Source: Cardiocondyla obscurior (lineage: Eukaryota; Arthropoda; Insecta; Hymenoptera; Formicidae). Taken from it: 64,000 nucleotides of DNA. The DNA lies in the NCBI RefSeq assembly GCF_019399895.1, contig NC_091867.1:310001-374000 (forward strand), in the 5' to 3' direction. The notes under the pieces are model-generated. The model had not been told where the DNA came from, did not search any database, and was given only the letters and a program-made list of their open reading frames with translations. Of this stretch, positions 23,501-33,477 are shown one piece after another (the stretch's first letter is position 1; each line of letters opens with the position of its first letter). Position numbers and translations under genes: made by a program.

Positions 23501-24340
23501 AGTGCCTTTTATGTTGAATCTACCGACATGTGTTATAGTCTCAGCCTGAATAAACTCTGTAACAACTTCTCCGCAGAAGCATGTGCCATATCAGAAGCTT
23601 TAAAATGGTGCATATTAAAAGATATTAAGGAGGACATCATTATATTTACAGACTCACTAAGCGTACTAGAGGCGCTAAGAAATAACAATTTAGGGTCGAA
23701 TATTAACGAATTTATCATCCACATCAGAGTTAGGTATCTGGAACTCTTAAGAGAATCCTCCCGATCTCAAAAAAAGATTATTTTAGCATGGATCCCAGCA
23801 CATAAAGGCATTTATGGCAATGAAATCGCGGATGCTCAAGCAAAAGAGGCTACCTCCGAAGAACACTCACAACTATTCAAAGTACCCCATGGAGACCTCA
23901 AAGAAATTCATAAACAAGAATCATTTATGGAAACCAATAAGGAGATTAAACAACAATTTACGATAAAAGGAAAATTTTACTACGATAACTTCTACGATGA
24001 AAACATTAAGTACCCATGGTTCAAATCTTTGAACCTCCCGCGCAGATTTATTGTACTCATCAACCGTTTAAGAGCATATCATTATAACCTCAACTCATCT
24101 TTATCAAGAAAGGGATACATCGACTCCGCCAGATGTGAATGTGGCGCTGAGGAGCAAGACATCAACCATATAGTTTTCTCGTGCAAAAATTACGACGACC
24201 AGAGACAGAAACTGTACGACGAATTAAATAAAGTGGGAAACAGCAAACCGGAGTGTGTGTGGAGCTGGCTAAAGAAAGAAGAACTAACCACACTAAAAGC
24301 GGTGTTTCACTACATAGTCGACATTAAGAGAGTTATTTAA
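20504..24340 (+). CDS. Retrotransposon ORF2: APE endonuclease / reverse transcriptase / RNase H
   Basis: This polyprotein of 1278 residues nicks the target DNA, copies the element RNA and degrades the RNA strand. APE endonuclease spans residues 10-235: N15 in NWNSRGL, E40 in ITETKL, GDFNAHN (D145, N147), D196 in SNIDLAF and DHHPVRF (220-226). Reverse transcriptase spans about 450-780: KDRVRPIALSS, NGFRRGKSC, FLDISSAYDN (D592), GLPQGAVLSP and catalytic FADD (680-683). RNase H spans about 983-1115: YTDGS (D988), E1025, D1050, H1100 and D1110, so all catalytic residues are present. A C-terminal CCHC (C1211, C1213, H1222, C1227) ends the protein. No stop or frameshift was seen. The start ATG at 20504 lies 38 bp inside ORF1 in the +1 frame; a second ATG at 20528 begins MIFINWN, directly before the endonuclease motif, and is equally plausible. 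Termination-reinitiation from ORF1 is likely by analogy. An AATAAA overlaps the stop codon. Confidence 0.97.
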   Translation: MSQLMMRTMIFINWNSRGLRGKKPELENTINDFDLICITETKLKPSDRMKFAGYHCIRSDRITYNNYASGGVLACIKRGIKYEKLNNLYLPQRVEGIGVKLHLYKGPINFIIIYRSPYGGNKIDHNQWDRMLKQFNGKNTILLGDFNAHNHIWNCSSTNENGSTLLEVCTDNDLHIINYDTQTRFGEHNQSPSNIDLAFATTDIICDISYDQLEETWGLDHHPVRFQIQDSIKTYNKTTNRISNKNTIWSLYKEIMTDNIEFVKEKVSETECITTKYNLLVNVMKVAVQNATPGKKNHKNNSMKNNNNNDRKINYLHRNNPKSWWDSECEDALKTRQEALKKFKETRNINDFVTFKRTRAEARKIINKKKKDDFINFIQGINRFTSLKYVWNKIATLKHSCKTINWNKWQNKSRKEVIIKTMEEICPMWTQEKKILTEIQEENDLNKDFTLDELKRAIRNIRKNSSPGIDNIEYIMLQLLPEEYWTIILDLFNKFFNLNMTPNDWSNYQVIFIDKTGKDRVRPIALSSCFGKLYERLINERVNWWAENFNIYNKNQNGFRRGKSCLENLTKLVCNIKTAFNKNQTTLAGFLDISSAYDNVLYGVLIKKLIDYRCPEKLINAISVWMHSRNVTFIIDEETTVKRTIHKGLPQGAVLSPILYNIYTTDITRDLPSNIKHAQFADDIAIWCYDSDPMLRKINIEKTIDILNKELNNIGLNLQSNKTNLIEFHRESRCQKNKTTIRCINDQLTLKKEAKFLGITFDCCLNFNNQCNKIKEKANKINGLFRFLNKISRGIEVNTALMLYKSLMRALIDYGSFIFTPNNNSRNRMMLEKIQYAGIRSALGYRNSTPTNVIIAEAKVTSIKERAKMLAKNFIIKNISQGDSNLVKEIAEGAYAETTRNLSTPWRKSSILTEIFLKCDKYRNILSTYGGCPIFYIRYWDATESLNIDCDIARTHMNNTRTPDINIIIEEIKRNYNLEEDCIMIYTDGSRKENKISTGSAFYVESTDMCYSLSLNKLCNNFSAEACAISEALKWCILKDIKEDIIIFTDSLSVLEALRNNNLGSNINEFIIHIRVRYLELLRESSRSQKKIILAWIPAHKGIYGNEIADAQAKEATSEEHSQLFKVPHGDLKEIHKQESFMETNKEIKQQFTIKGKFYYDNFYDENIKYPWFKSLNLPRRFIVLINRLRAYHYNLNSSLSRKGYIDSARCECGAEEQDINHIVFSCKNYDDQRQKLYDELNKVGNSKPECVWSWLKKEELTTLKAVFHYIVDIKRVI

Positions 24341-24454
24341 TAAATATTCTACAAGAGTTATCTACAACATAATATAGCACTAACTAAAAGAAGAGGTTAT
24401 TGTGCCACATCAGACACTGATAGAAGCACAAAAAATTTGGAAAAAAAAAAAAAA
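24341..24454 (+). other. Retrotransposon 3' UTR and poly(A) tail
   Basis: About 100 bp of A-rich sequence follows the ORF2 stop and ends in an uninterrupted A-run at about 24441-24454. The tail indicates insertion by reverse transcription from a polyadenylated or A-ending RNA. AATAAA occurs at 24339-24344, about 95 bp before the tail. Confidence 0.85.
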
Positions 24455-24466
24455 CACTTCGAAGAG
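24455..24466. repeat. Right target-site duplication
   Basis: CACTTCGAAGAG, identical to 18697-18708. Removing the element and one copy restores a continuous target ...TTACACTTCGAAGAG-TGACG.... Confidence 0.95.
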
Positions 24467-25693
24467 TGACGTTTCGAACGAAGGTTACAAACGCGAAAAA
24501 ATTTATTACGAGTTTCATTACCGAGAAATCATGCAGTCTGATATTCATCCCGGCGCTTTTCTTTGCGTTTTACGACGATCCTGGAAGACGATAATTAAGT
24601 GGAACGAGTTTAATTGCGAACAATAAAGTACAATGTAGTCGAAAGCCGGCGATACTCTCGTGTATGTCTCGGAAAGATTATGTCGGCAGGCGTGGTTCTT
24701 TACGCGCATACATTTATTGGCTGCTAATCAATGAAATCTGCGATCGAGGACTCGGATTTTCTCACGAGACTGCGAAATTCTCGCTGTTGAATCAAATAAC
24801 GTGGTCCGTCGCACGTTTCTCGAGCGATACGGGCATTGATTGCGGGTCGAGCCTGTGATTCGATTATGTTACACGCCCGTGTAATAGTGGCGGGACGTCT
24901 GCAGTCGTGAAATAATGTCGCGCGATTGATAAATACCACCGGGCGCAATCGAACCAAACCGTAAATTCGCTCCTTCGTAATTTATTGCGTATTTGAGCTC
25001 CAGGTTATCCGGAATGGTGCAAGTTACACGAAACATTAAACAAATCGAATGAACGTCGCGTTGTGATGAAATTACAATGGCATTCCGATACCCATCCGCG
25101 CTGTTTGTCATCCAATTGAGGCCTGAAGGTTTTGCAGCCCTCCCCCGTATTTAACTACCGGATCGGAAACATTATCTCGACGCCCTGTGTCGTTTTAGTC
25201 TAATCAACGTGTATCTTGGCTGGTGTCCAGATAATCGCGAACAATCGGCGGGAGCTGGGACTTGCCAGCGAAAGGACGATGAATAATAGCAGAAATTTAA
25301 TTATGTCTGACACCCCGCGCCGCGCGTAGAATATTGCGCATAAATCCCGAATGGAACGGAAACTCAGATGATTTGCTTAATTGAGACTGCCTCATTCGCC
25401 ACCGCAGATCTTACGCATTTCCCGGTAGGCACGATCAGTCGAGCCGGCTTCTCTTTCCGTACGTTCTCGGTTTAACGGCGATGATCGCGCTTGATTAATC
25501 GAGCTCTGATCTGGGAATCATCTCGTATCTCACGAGCTGTTATCCGAACCTCAGCCGCGATTCTCGCGGCGCGTTATCTCTATCCCTGAATTTTCTGACA
25601 ACTGCCCGGCAACTTCGCCGGCGAGCGTCTTCGACACTTGACCTCCGGAATTAAGAACGACGAATAGTTCTGCTCCATTGATTACCGTTACCC

Positions 25694-25714
25694 CGCCGGT
25701 AAAATATACCGGCG
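25694..25714. repeat. Perfect 8-bp hairpin
   Basis: CGCCGGTA at 25694-25701 pairs with TACCGGCG at 25707-25714 across AAATA. A second hairpin, GGCGAG/CTCGCC, overlaps it immediately downstream (25711-25730). It may be a small structured RNA segment or chance in GC-rich sequence. Confidence 0.75.
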
Positions 25715-26582
25715 AGGCGAAATCTCGCCGCGTGTCCCGTTATACGATTGATAATACTCGTCGGCGCTCACGGGCCGATTTATTATACACTGTCTATGCG
25801 ATGTAAATCACACCGCGCCGCTGCCGCCGTTGCCGTGACGAAAATATCTCACTGTTTTGCGATAATCTTAGTGTACGTGTGTGCGGTGTGATTTATCTCG
25901 CGCACGTAATCCATCGCGATCAAATTGTCGGGGATAAAATCCGACGGAAACACGCCCGTAACGCCGTGTGTTATTGCGCAAAACTCTGGAAGATGACCGC
26001 TTTGCTAGTACCCGATGATTCAAGGGGATATCATTAACAATTAAACGCAGATTTTTCAGACGGAGTCGCTTAACGAGTAAATCCAACGATCCCTAAATAA
26101 TTCGTACGTATTCTAGCAGCGAGATGTAAAAAAATGAAGCTCTCGAGAGGTGGAAACAATAGCCTGCGGTGTGATATCGAGTACACTAACGATATTGTCT
26201 CGAGTATATGAAGGAGCCGCGGCAAGCGTGTAGCATACGCCGCACAAAGGACGGGCCAACGTGCACCGGCACACGTGCATTCAACACGCAGGGTCGACGA
26301 GACGTGATTCTGGACGGGTCGAAGACCGACCGTATCACGCCTCCGCGCACACGGTCAACCACCAAGGAGGTCGGGCTAATTCCATTACACCCTTTGTTGT
26401 TTACTACGCCCGAGGGCTCGGCCGTCGGTCACCCTCCCGCCACCCTTTCGCAAGTACTCGCGTAAGGGAGATCGCGTGCATTACGCTCGCGCGAATGCCC
26501 GTCCGACGACGACCGTATCGCCGAGCCGCGGGGAATTCAGATCGTGCGGCCTTTCGCGTAATACGCGCGTCTCGCCTATCTA

Positions 26583-26603
26583 TCTCTCTCTCTCTCTCTC
26601 TCT
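26583..26603. repeat. (CT)n microsatellite
   Basis: Short uninterrupted CT run in CpG-rich sequence. Confidence 0.85.
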
Positions 26604-29600
26604 TGCCTCTGGTCACGATATCTCGTGTTGCACCGTACGGCGATTCGCGTGCCACGAGCCGACAGGGAGGCGCAGTCTGACTCGCGTTTACGTCCGTTTC
26701 GTGAAACCGCGCGTGTCTTCTCTCTCGGACGGGATATGCGCCAAGTACTTAACCGTTCGTGCCAAGAAGTTCTCCCGAGCATCTTCCGAGACAGGCGATC
26801 TCGATAAATTTCGCGCCGTAATGGTTATTCCACCCCCCCGCGTTCTTTTCCCGAAAATAACACATGACTCTTAAATGTTTTATCGCGAAATAACGGCGTC
26901 CTATCTCTCCCTCGTGATAATTCGTTATACAAAAATAGTATCGCTGATGAGTTTTTTAATAATTTACATTGCTATTCTGTGTAATCATATTTAGATGAAT
27001 TAGGGAGATACGAGGAAAGAGGTAACAGAACTAGTTTGCATGTTCGCGAATTAATTTAAAGGTCAATAGTCACGTGAGGTGCATTTGTTCAAACAGGTGA
27101 GTCGTTCGATTCCCGAACGATCTTTAGGAAATAGCGATAGAAGTTGATTCCGTACGCTCGATGCTCGTGTGCAGTCAAAAGCAACGTGCACGCGACTTCG
27201 CAGTTGCTCTTCTTCGCCATTTCGCTCGGCTCTGCCTTCTTCGCGGTCGAGAGTGGAGAGAAAGAGGAGCCATCCTCGACTAACGCGGTTAACTACTTCG
27301 CGGGATAAATTTATTGATTCGATCGCGAATCGTTTGTTAATTATGGACGACGGAGGGATGGGGTGATTGAAAAACGTTCGACAATCGATCGAGCGGGACG
27401 CGAAGCCGGGCGATTGTTGGGCCACTTAGTTGAAATAGGTTTGGGGGGAAAAAACACAGATTAACAGACAGGGACATATATCGTCGCTTACGGCATCACG
27501 AACCGCGGGTACAGCGGCAAAGTTTCCGAATCGAGAACGCAAGCACGATCGCTAATTGTAGGTACGCAGACGTGGCTTTTGTTATAATTAAAATCCCAGC
27601 TTCACGGCTGAGAAATAATGCGTATCTGTTACACGTACATATTGTAGTAGCTCCGGAGGGAAATATTTTTATTTTATTCGCTGCTGCATGAAAAAGGATC
27701 ACGCGAATAATCGGCGCGATAACGAGACAGTTAAACTCGATAGTTAAATATAAAATACACGCGCTCCTTGTATCGCGAAATATTTTAATTGCCGTAGCAG
27801 CTACGTGGAGCAGCTACGTGGCCGCGTTTATGCGAATCAAGAATACTCCGGCCGCACTCGCGCGAGCGTGTTCCACCGTTATAATGGAAAACACTTACGC
27901 ACGCTTGGTTCATTAGCGGCGGGCGAAACTACAGCCGTATAACTCCCGCGAGTTCTGCAATTGTTTCCCGCCTAATTGTCTTATCGAACCGTTCTGTCGG
28001 CCGACCAGAGCCGCATCGCTTCGCTCGGCGTCGCGTTACAACGCGCCGTAAAAGTCTGCCAAGCAATCGAAACGCCCGACCTCGAAAGACGACAGAAATA
28101 CGATTCGCTTTTTCTTCGTCGCGCCGACGTGGCGTCTTAACGAATGGTGATGACTCTTTACGAGCGATCGGTAAATCGGCAATTAATTTTGCTATTTTAT
28201 TTTTACGCCGCACTGATTTTTATCGCGGCACACACGACTTAATATACGCGAAAGTCTTTCACCCTCCCGTCGCGAAAATGTCACGGCCGTCTGTTTATCG
28301 TGTACGATCCGGTTGCATTTGTAATCCGACGTGGTATCGCGCACGGGAGCAAGATGATTACCTGATCGCGTAATCGAAAGCGCCAAGTCCATATGCGCAC
28401 GGAGAAATCACGCGCGAGCTCCACAAACGAGCACCGTAAACGAAAACAGACGTTCGGTCGTGTTTCGCGACCGCAACAGATCACCATCGCGGATGATTTA
28501 CGCGATTCCGATGGACACGATTTCGCATTAGCGGCCCTGCGTCCGCGCGATAATTGACCATCCTGCATAGTACGCTGTAATAATACCAGATGCTCTGAGC
28601 GCGTTACACACATCGAGATGTGGGGAAAGTTTCGCTCGTGCTCTTTAATCTCGGATTTTACGAGTTTTTTTTTTTCTTTTACAGATAGGAAAACGTTCAA
28701 AGTCCGCGTTTAATTTCTCGCAGCGAGGAAAACAAAGAAAAAATTTGTACGAAATGCACACCTGATAAGAAGGGTGGATCTTTTTTAATCTTTACCGTTG
28801 CTTGCGAATGTTTTTTTAATGAATTTAGGGAATATTTCGTGCCCTTGTATCACACCTATCCGCGCGAGTGGCTGAAAATATGTCAAGAATACGTATACAG
28901 ATACACATCCCCGGGGTCTCCTTTCATTTTTTTTTATATCCCGTCGTAAATGTGGCCCTCCTTGTAGTCCTCGCGGGCGTAACCGTCTTTCGGTACTTAA
29001 TCGTCCGGTAATAACGGCTTTAAAGGGTCGTTACGCGGAACGTTGGTTACGCACTTTTTATTCGCGTCCGCGTTATTTGCCTTTGCGCTCCGTTGCCTTG
29101 ATTGCGCGGCTACGCGAAATTGTTGGTTTACGAAGCGCCATGGAAAATACAACTGCACACGCACTTCGTTCATTCATCGCGTTCGAAACTTATTTCTCCT
29201 CAGAGCTGGTACCACGTGTATGTGTTTAAACGATCATTTGATGGGGCTTATCGAGAGTTTAGTTATGACGTTACGTAAAACTTCTCCTCAAATACGTTCG
29301 AAATCGCATCTCTCGTTCGTTCCGTAGCCCTCGCGGTTCTGGGAACGCGTACACCTGTAATGCGGATTTCAAACTTCGCCTCCGCTCCTCGCGTCGTTGG
29401 TTACGAATATGACGCGGCGAACTATGTAAATCGCACCGGTATACACGAAAAGTCGTAGCAGGCCTCCGAGCAGATACACGAAGTTAGTGAATAGATGAAC
29501 CTCGTGCGCAAAAAAAAAAAATAAATAAAAAAAAAGAAATAAAAATAAACAAAACTTTTTCCGAATATTGAAAAATGGATAGAAAAATAGAGCCCATCCG

Positions 29601-31535
29601 AACGATAAAGGGTAAACAGACAAATTTTTTGGAACGTTGAAACCCAATTTAACACAATTTACATTGATAAGTGAAACGGCTACAATTATATTTAACTTGT
29701 TTTGAGCCTCGCAAGTCTTTTCGAGCAGTCGAAACATTTCATCGCTTTGGTAGCTTTGAAAAGTTCTCCAAACTGAAAAATCTCGTTCGCATACGCTACG
29801 GGAAAATACAAAACTGGTCGAACGATTTAATTTTGAAAGTTCAAATTTCGCGAGAGAATTTTTTTTACTCTATGTTTCGTTCAATTTTTAATGTACAAGT
29901 TTTTTTCTGCTTTATATATTTTTTTCTGTACTTGTACATACGTATATGTATAACTAGACGTGCGCGATCTACCTATTTAGAGAAACTGATTCCGGCGTGG
30001 AAGAAAGTAATAAATCAGAAAGTAGAAATACCAGAAGTAAGTTGGGAGACACGAGACGGATATCAGAGGTGTCACGTTCCGATCATCAATATCGCTTTTT
30101 ATCGCCGGGCCAATTAGTCGCGAGTAACAACGTCACAGCAACGTGGCATTGGAACTGTTAAACGCGTCGAGATTCTTCGGCGCCCCGTCTTACTTGACGT
30201 GTTTTCGCGACGAGAAACTTGATCGCCTTTTCGCGAGTATTACAAGCCACGAGGCGCGAACATTCATCCGCTTCGACTGACGTCGCTTTCATCCAGCCGG
30301 AATTGCGACAACTTTACACCGATGAATGAACTTTTCGAAGTTAGATGGACGAGATCTCCCGTGTAAGCCTGGCTTCAATTCAATTAGCGATCGAGCGCCG
30401 GCGATTCTGCCCTTCGCAGTTATTATTTAAATGCGAATCGTGTTAAGTTCCCGGTGAACGTTGGCCGTTGATTCGTTTCATCGTAATTTCATCTTCTCGA
30501 TAAAATGAAAACGATTAATACTCGCAAGGTAGTGAAAAGGAAGTTTTTTATCTCTGTACGAGTTTAAGACCAAAAAATACTGAGTATAGCTTCGAAATGT
30601 TCCGCAAGTATTATTATTATATTAAAAACAGTTTTATCGATTTTCTGGGATAGATAAACGACTCGCAACTATTAATTCTGGTGGTGACACAATGGTTTCT
30701 TCGTAACGATCAATGTCGATTGAATTTCGTCAGCGTGAAGCCACGAGGGCACGATTAAGCCCCTCGCTCAAGGAGCGCCTAGTTAAGGCAACCGTATTAT
30801 CGATTCATAGGAGGAGAAGTTACATAACAGCGAATGTATCGAGGGGAAACCACCTCAGCGGCCGTCTTACATAACCGGAACTTCCGCCTACGATAAGCTA
30901 AGCAGCACCGGGTTGGTTGGTAATTCGGCGTCGCGCCGAGCAATTTGTCGCGATAAATTGGAGTTCGAGATTCTATGTTATACATTTCGTGTAAAAAAAA
31001 AAACTAATCTACTAGAGAGGAAAAAAAATCGCTTACCCTATTTTATAAAGGCGATATTAAGTTTCAATTGTAGTCGCATTTTTGCGAGGCAGATTATCTA
31101 CTTCTCTCGTTTGGCTGTCTACCGCAAGAGTAATGTCAGCTTTATTTTTATTATTTCTTAAATTTTTATTATTAGTTTTTTTGTTTAAAATTATTTTTTT
31201 AGCGAGAATAAATTTATTGTAATACGTAAACGAGTTAGAGAACGATATTTTAAAACGAAAACGGATTACGAAGTAATCGAAAATGTCGACTAAGCCGTAA
31301 ATAGTCGAGGAAGACGAAACGTCTTTCCATTTTCGAAGTAAAGCGCTTTTTAAACTACTCTACTGTTACAAATCTAGGCAACAAATCTACGATTATCTAC
31401 GTTATAATATTTTTGAATAATTACTCAATATTAATATGATATATTTAAAGTTGCAATAAATACTATAATAAAAAATTATTATTTTATTGTAAATCGTTGA
31501 GTCGTTGCCTCGGTAAAAAAAAATTAGTCACTCAC

Positions 31536-31584
31536 ATTTGTTGCGATGCAAGCGGAGTTCGAAGTCCGATAATGGGATGATATT
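31536..31584 (-). CDS. Candidate internal exon (49 bp), unknown protein
   Basis: Minus strand. A strong pyrimidine tract ending TTTTATGTTACAG precedes it, and GTGAGT follows directly. The frame is open when entered in phase 0, reading NIIPLSDFELRLHRNK and leaving one base over. This is the phase left by the candidate exon at 31855-31912. Downstream, a possible terminal exon would soon meet a stop, and an AATAAA lies at 31213-31218 on this strand. The splice signals are the main evidence; I do not recognise the protein, and the call could be wrong. Confidence 0.33.
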
Positions 31585-31854
31585 CTGTAACATAAAAGAA
31601 AAAACTAAAATGAAAAATATGCATACGATAAAATAATTATTAATTTTAACTATAATTTCTATATATGATTTTATCCAAAGAGATATTAGAAATTATAATA
31701 CTTAATTTTTCGGAGAGATTTTTAAAAGAAAAAAATTTTTCTAAAACTTTGAATCTTTTTTTATAATTATTTTTGTAATTATTACTGGATAATAACATGA
31801 GTCGATTAAACAGGAAAAGATTTTACATTTATGTAAATTAGAAAAGATACTTAC

Positions 31855-31912
31855 CCAGACGGTGCTCCGCTGACGCCTGATGTCCATCCAGGACCAGCTC
31901 CTCCTCTCAGCA
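31855..31912 (-). CDS. Candidate internal exon (58 bp), unknown protein
   Basis: Minus strand, bounded by ...TTTTTTGATGATCTGAG and a consensus donor GG|GTAAGT. One leading base would complete the codon left open by the exon at 32359-32491. The remaining 19 codons read AERRSWSWMDIRRQRSTVW and end exactly in phase 0. A second phase is also open (Gly-rich), so the frame rests on agreement with the neighbours. The 3' splice site is weaker than those of the other two candidate exons. Confidence 0.28.
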
Positions 31913-32358
31913 CTCAGATCATCAAAAAACGAAATAAATGCCGTGTCTTAGGAAGGTAAAAATACGACAAAAAAGATTACAATCGCCGTGTAACAAACAA
32001 TGAAGAGCATTCTACGGCAAGTTTATGCTTACTGATATTTTCTCCGCGTAGAGAACGATGACCAGAGTAGCTCGCGTTGGCCGCGTTGGCCGGTGACGGT
32101 GTTCGTCCAAGATACTGCCAAGTTATTCAGTTCGCACGGAGTTCCTTCCTGTCTGCACGATTCGTTAACTGTGTTGCGCGAGCTGGTACGTCGACTACCG
32201 CCGCCGAGCACGACCGATGGTCCTCTACAATCTACGGCTGTAGTCGTTCACTGCTGAAAACAATAAAATAAAAAAATATTTTGCAAGAGCTATTAAATAC
32301 GTTATCAATTGAATAAACCTTCTACGCGACTCTGGGCGGGACTCGAGGTTGTTCTCAC

Positions 32359-32491
32359 CTTTGTAAATCTTCCTCCGAGCATTTAAATGGCGCTCTTGGG
32401 AAGATGTCTGATTTGGTCGACGCGCTAATTACTGCGGCGAGAGCGTGTTCGTTGTCTGCGCGCTCAACCATCCACGGCTTGTAGTAGCTCA
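32359..32491 (-). CDS. Candidate internal exon (133 bp), unknown protein
   Basis: Minus strand, with a good acceptor (TTTCATCTTTTTCAACAG) and donor (CAAAG|GTGAG). Entered with two bases left over, it is open for 43 codons: it begins SYYKPWMVERADNEH, passes through ALAAVISASTKSDIF and ends CSEEDLQ plus two bases. A diverged copy of its start lies at about 32205-32250, but there the frame has stops; another is at about 33690-33730. This is the best-supported exon of the cluster. A nested antisense gene within the cadherin intron is one reading; a decayed, duplicated transposon exon is another. Confidence 0.38.
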
Positions 32492-33253
32492 CTGTTGAAA
32501 AAGATGAAATATAAAATAATTTTCGTTCGTGTAAATGACGCACTGATTTAATGAATGGATATGCATGTCGCTGTATTAAATATATTAAATGTGAATGCTT
32601 TGTCTTCTCCGCGACCGTAGGGAACACTCGCGTTCCTAACTCTCACAATTTTTTCTCCGATTATTAGACCATCTTTCCCAGGAGCGTGCTTGACGAACCG
32701 GCTATGACGATGAAGGCGCATTCGTAAACCGAATGGAAATTTTACTTAGATTACCGCTACTGGAAGCTGAAAACCTACTCGCCGCGATAAGATCGCACGC
32801 ATCGAGAGAAATATTTTATAATATTAGACGAAATAATTGCCGCGCTTCTAGAGTGTACAACAGATACAACGCGGAGAATGAATGTCGCCGCGTATGCCGA
32901 AGTAAAAAATATTCTATGCTAAGTTTTCACTTACCGATATTCTCCGTGTCGAATACACTGCTCACAGAGGCTGGATCGTGTTAGCCGATAACGGTATTCA
33001 TCGAATATATTGCATAATTATTTGGCACGCATCGAGATCTTTCATATCTTCGTCACTTGTATGGCACGATCTCTTGATGAGCTTCTTCTTTTTCTAGTAT
33101 AGTGGCGCTCATCTCTTGATGAGTTCGGCATTATGTCGCGTCCAGGCACGTACGCCATCTGCTGAACGCAATCGAACACACTCAACCCCCCCTCGGCCAA
33201 TTTTCGTAGTTCGTAAACCATCTATAGATTACTTCACCGACAGTCTCGGAATC

Positions 33254-33477
33254 ATGGCCGACGACCCGGCTGCGGCGGCGAAAGCGCGTTTGTTTCTTCT
33301 GGACTTGATCACTGCAGCACGAAAGGTTCGCTTAAAGAATATCCGCCGGAGGCTGTTACTCGCCCACAGCAACGAGATCGCGCCTACCGGGAGGAGTACT
33401 TTATAATTCTAGACGAAATAATTGCCGTGGTAGAGGAACACAGAGGTACGACGCCGAGGATTAAAGATGCCGCGTAA
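33254..33477 (+). pseudogene. Short broken reading frame, unidentified
   Basis: Plus strand. ATG at 33254 opens MADDPAAAAKARLFLLDLIT followed by a basic stretch (RKVRLKNIRRR) and stops at 33406. One frame over, codons 33376-33477 read RDRAYREEYFIILDEIIA... and end at TAA 33475-33477. The same short frame recurs in the duplicate at 32791-32841 as RTHREKYFIILDEIIA, with at least four of the codon differences synonymous. That pattern suggests past protein constraint on this strand. An Ala-rich start followed by a basic block is seen at the N-terminus of some transposase-like proteins, but I cannot assign a family. It needs one frameshift to join, so it is probably dead. Confidence 0.33.

Larger units (their letters stand above)
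18709..24454 (+). mobile_element. Full-length I-superfamily non-LTR retrotransposon (5746 bp)
   Basis: The element starts immediately after the left target-site copy (GGACTTCCGG...) and ends with about 14 A residues just before the right copy. It carries a short 5' leader, ORF1 with three zinc-knuckle-like clusters, ORF2 with APE endonuclease, reverse transcriptase, RNase H and a C-terminal CCHC, and a 3' UTR of about 100 bp. An APE endonuclease together with RNase H places it in the I superfamily (I, LOA, Outcast and relatives) rather than Jockey or the R2-like class. The coding strand is A-rich and CpG-poor compared with the flanks. The intact ORFs and exact target-site duplication suggest recent insertion. 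It lies in the same orientation as the downstream cadherin exons, probably within that gene's intron. Confidence 0.95.
24467..31535. other. Non-coding region, no gene recognised
   Basis: Seven kilobases of CpG-rich single-copy-looking sequence. Frames of 60-148 codons occur on both strands (notably 26208-26874 and 29671-30117), but none shows a recognisable domain and most lie opposite other open frames. Simple tracts occur at 26583-26603 (CT) and 29508-29545 (A-rich). A stable hairpin lies at 25694-25714. Confidence 0.5.

Noticed and set aside
29369..29737. Hydrophobic 122-codon minus-strand frame resembling a membrane protein
   Set aside because: The Phe/Leu-rich core is the translation of an A-rich simple repeat; no start context or homologous motif.
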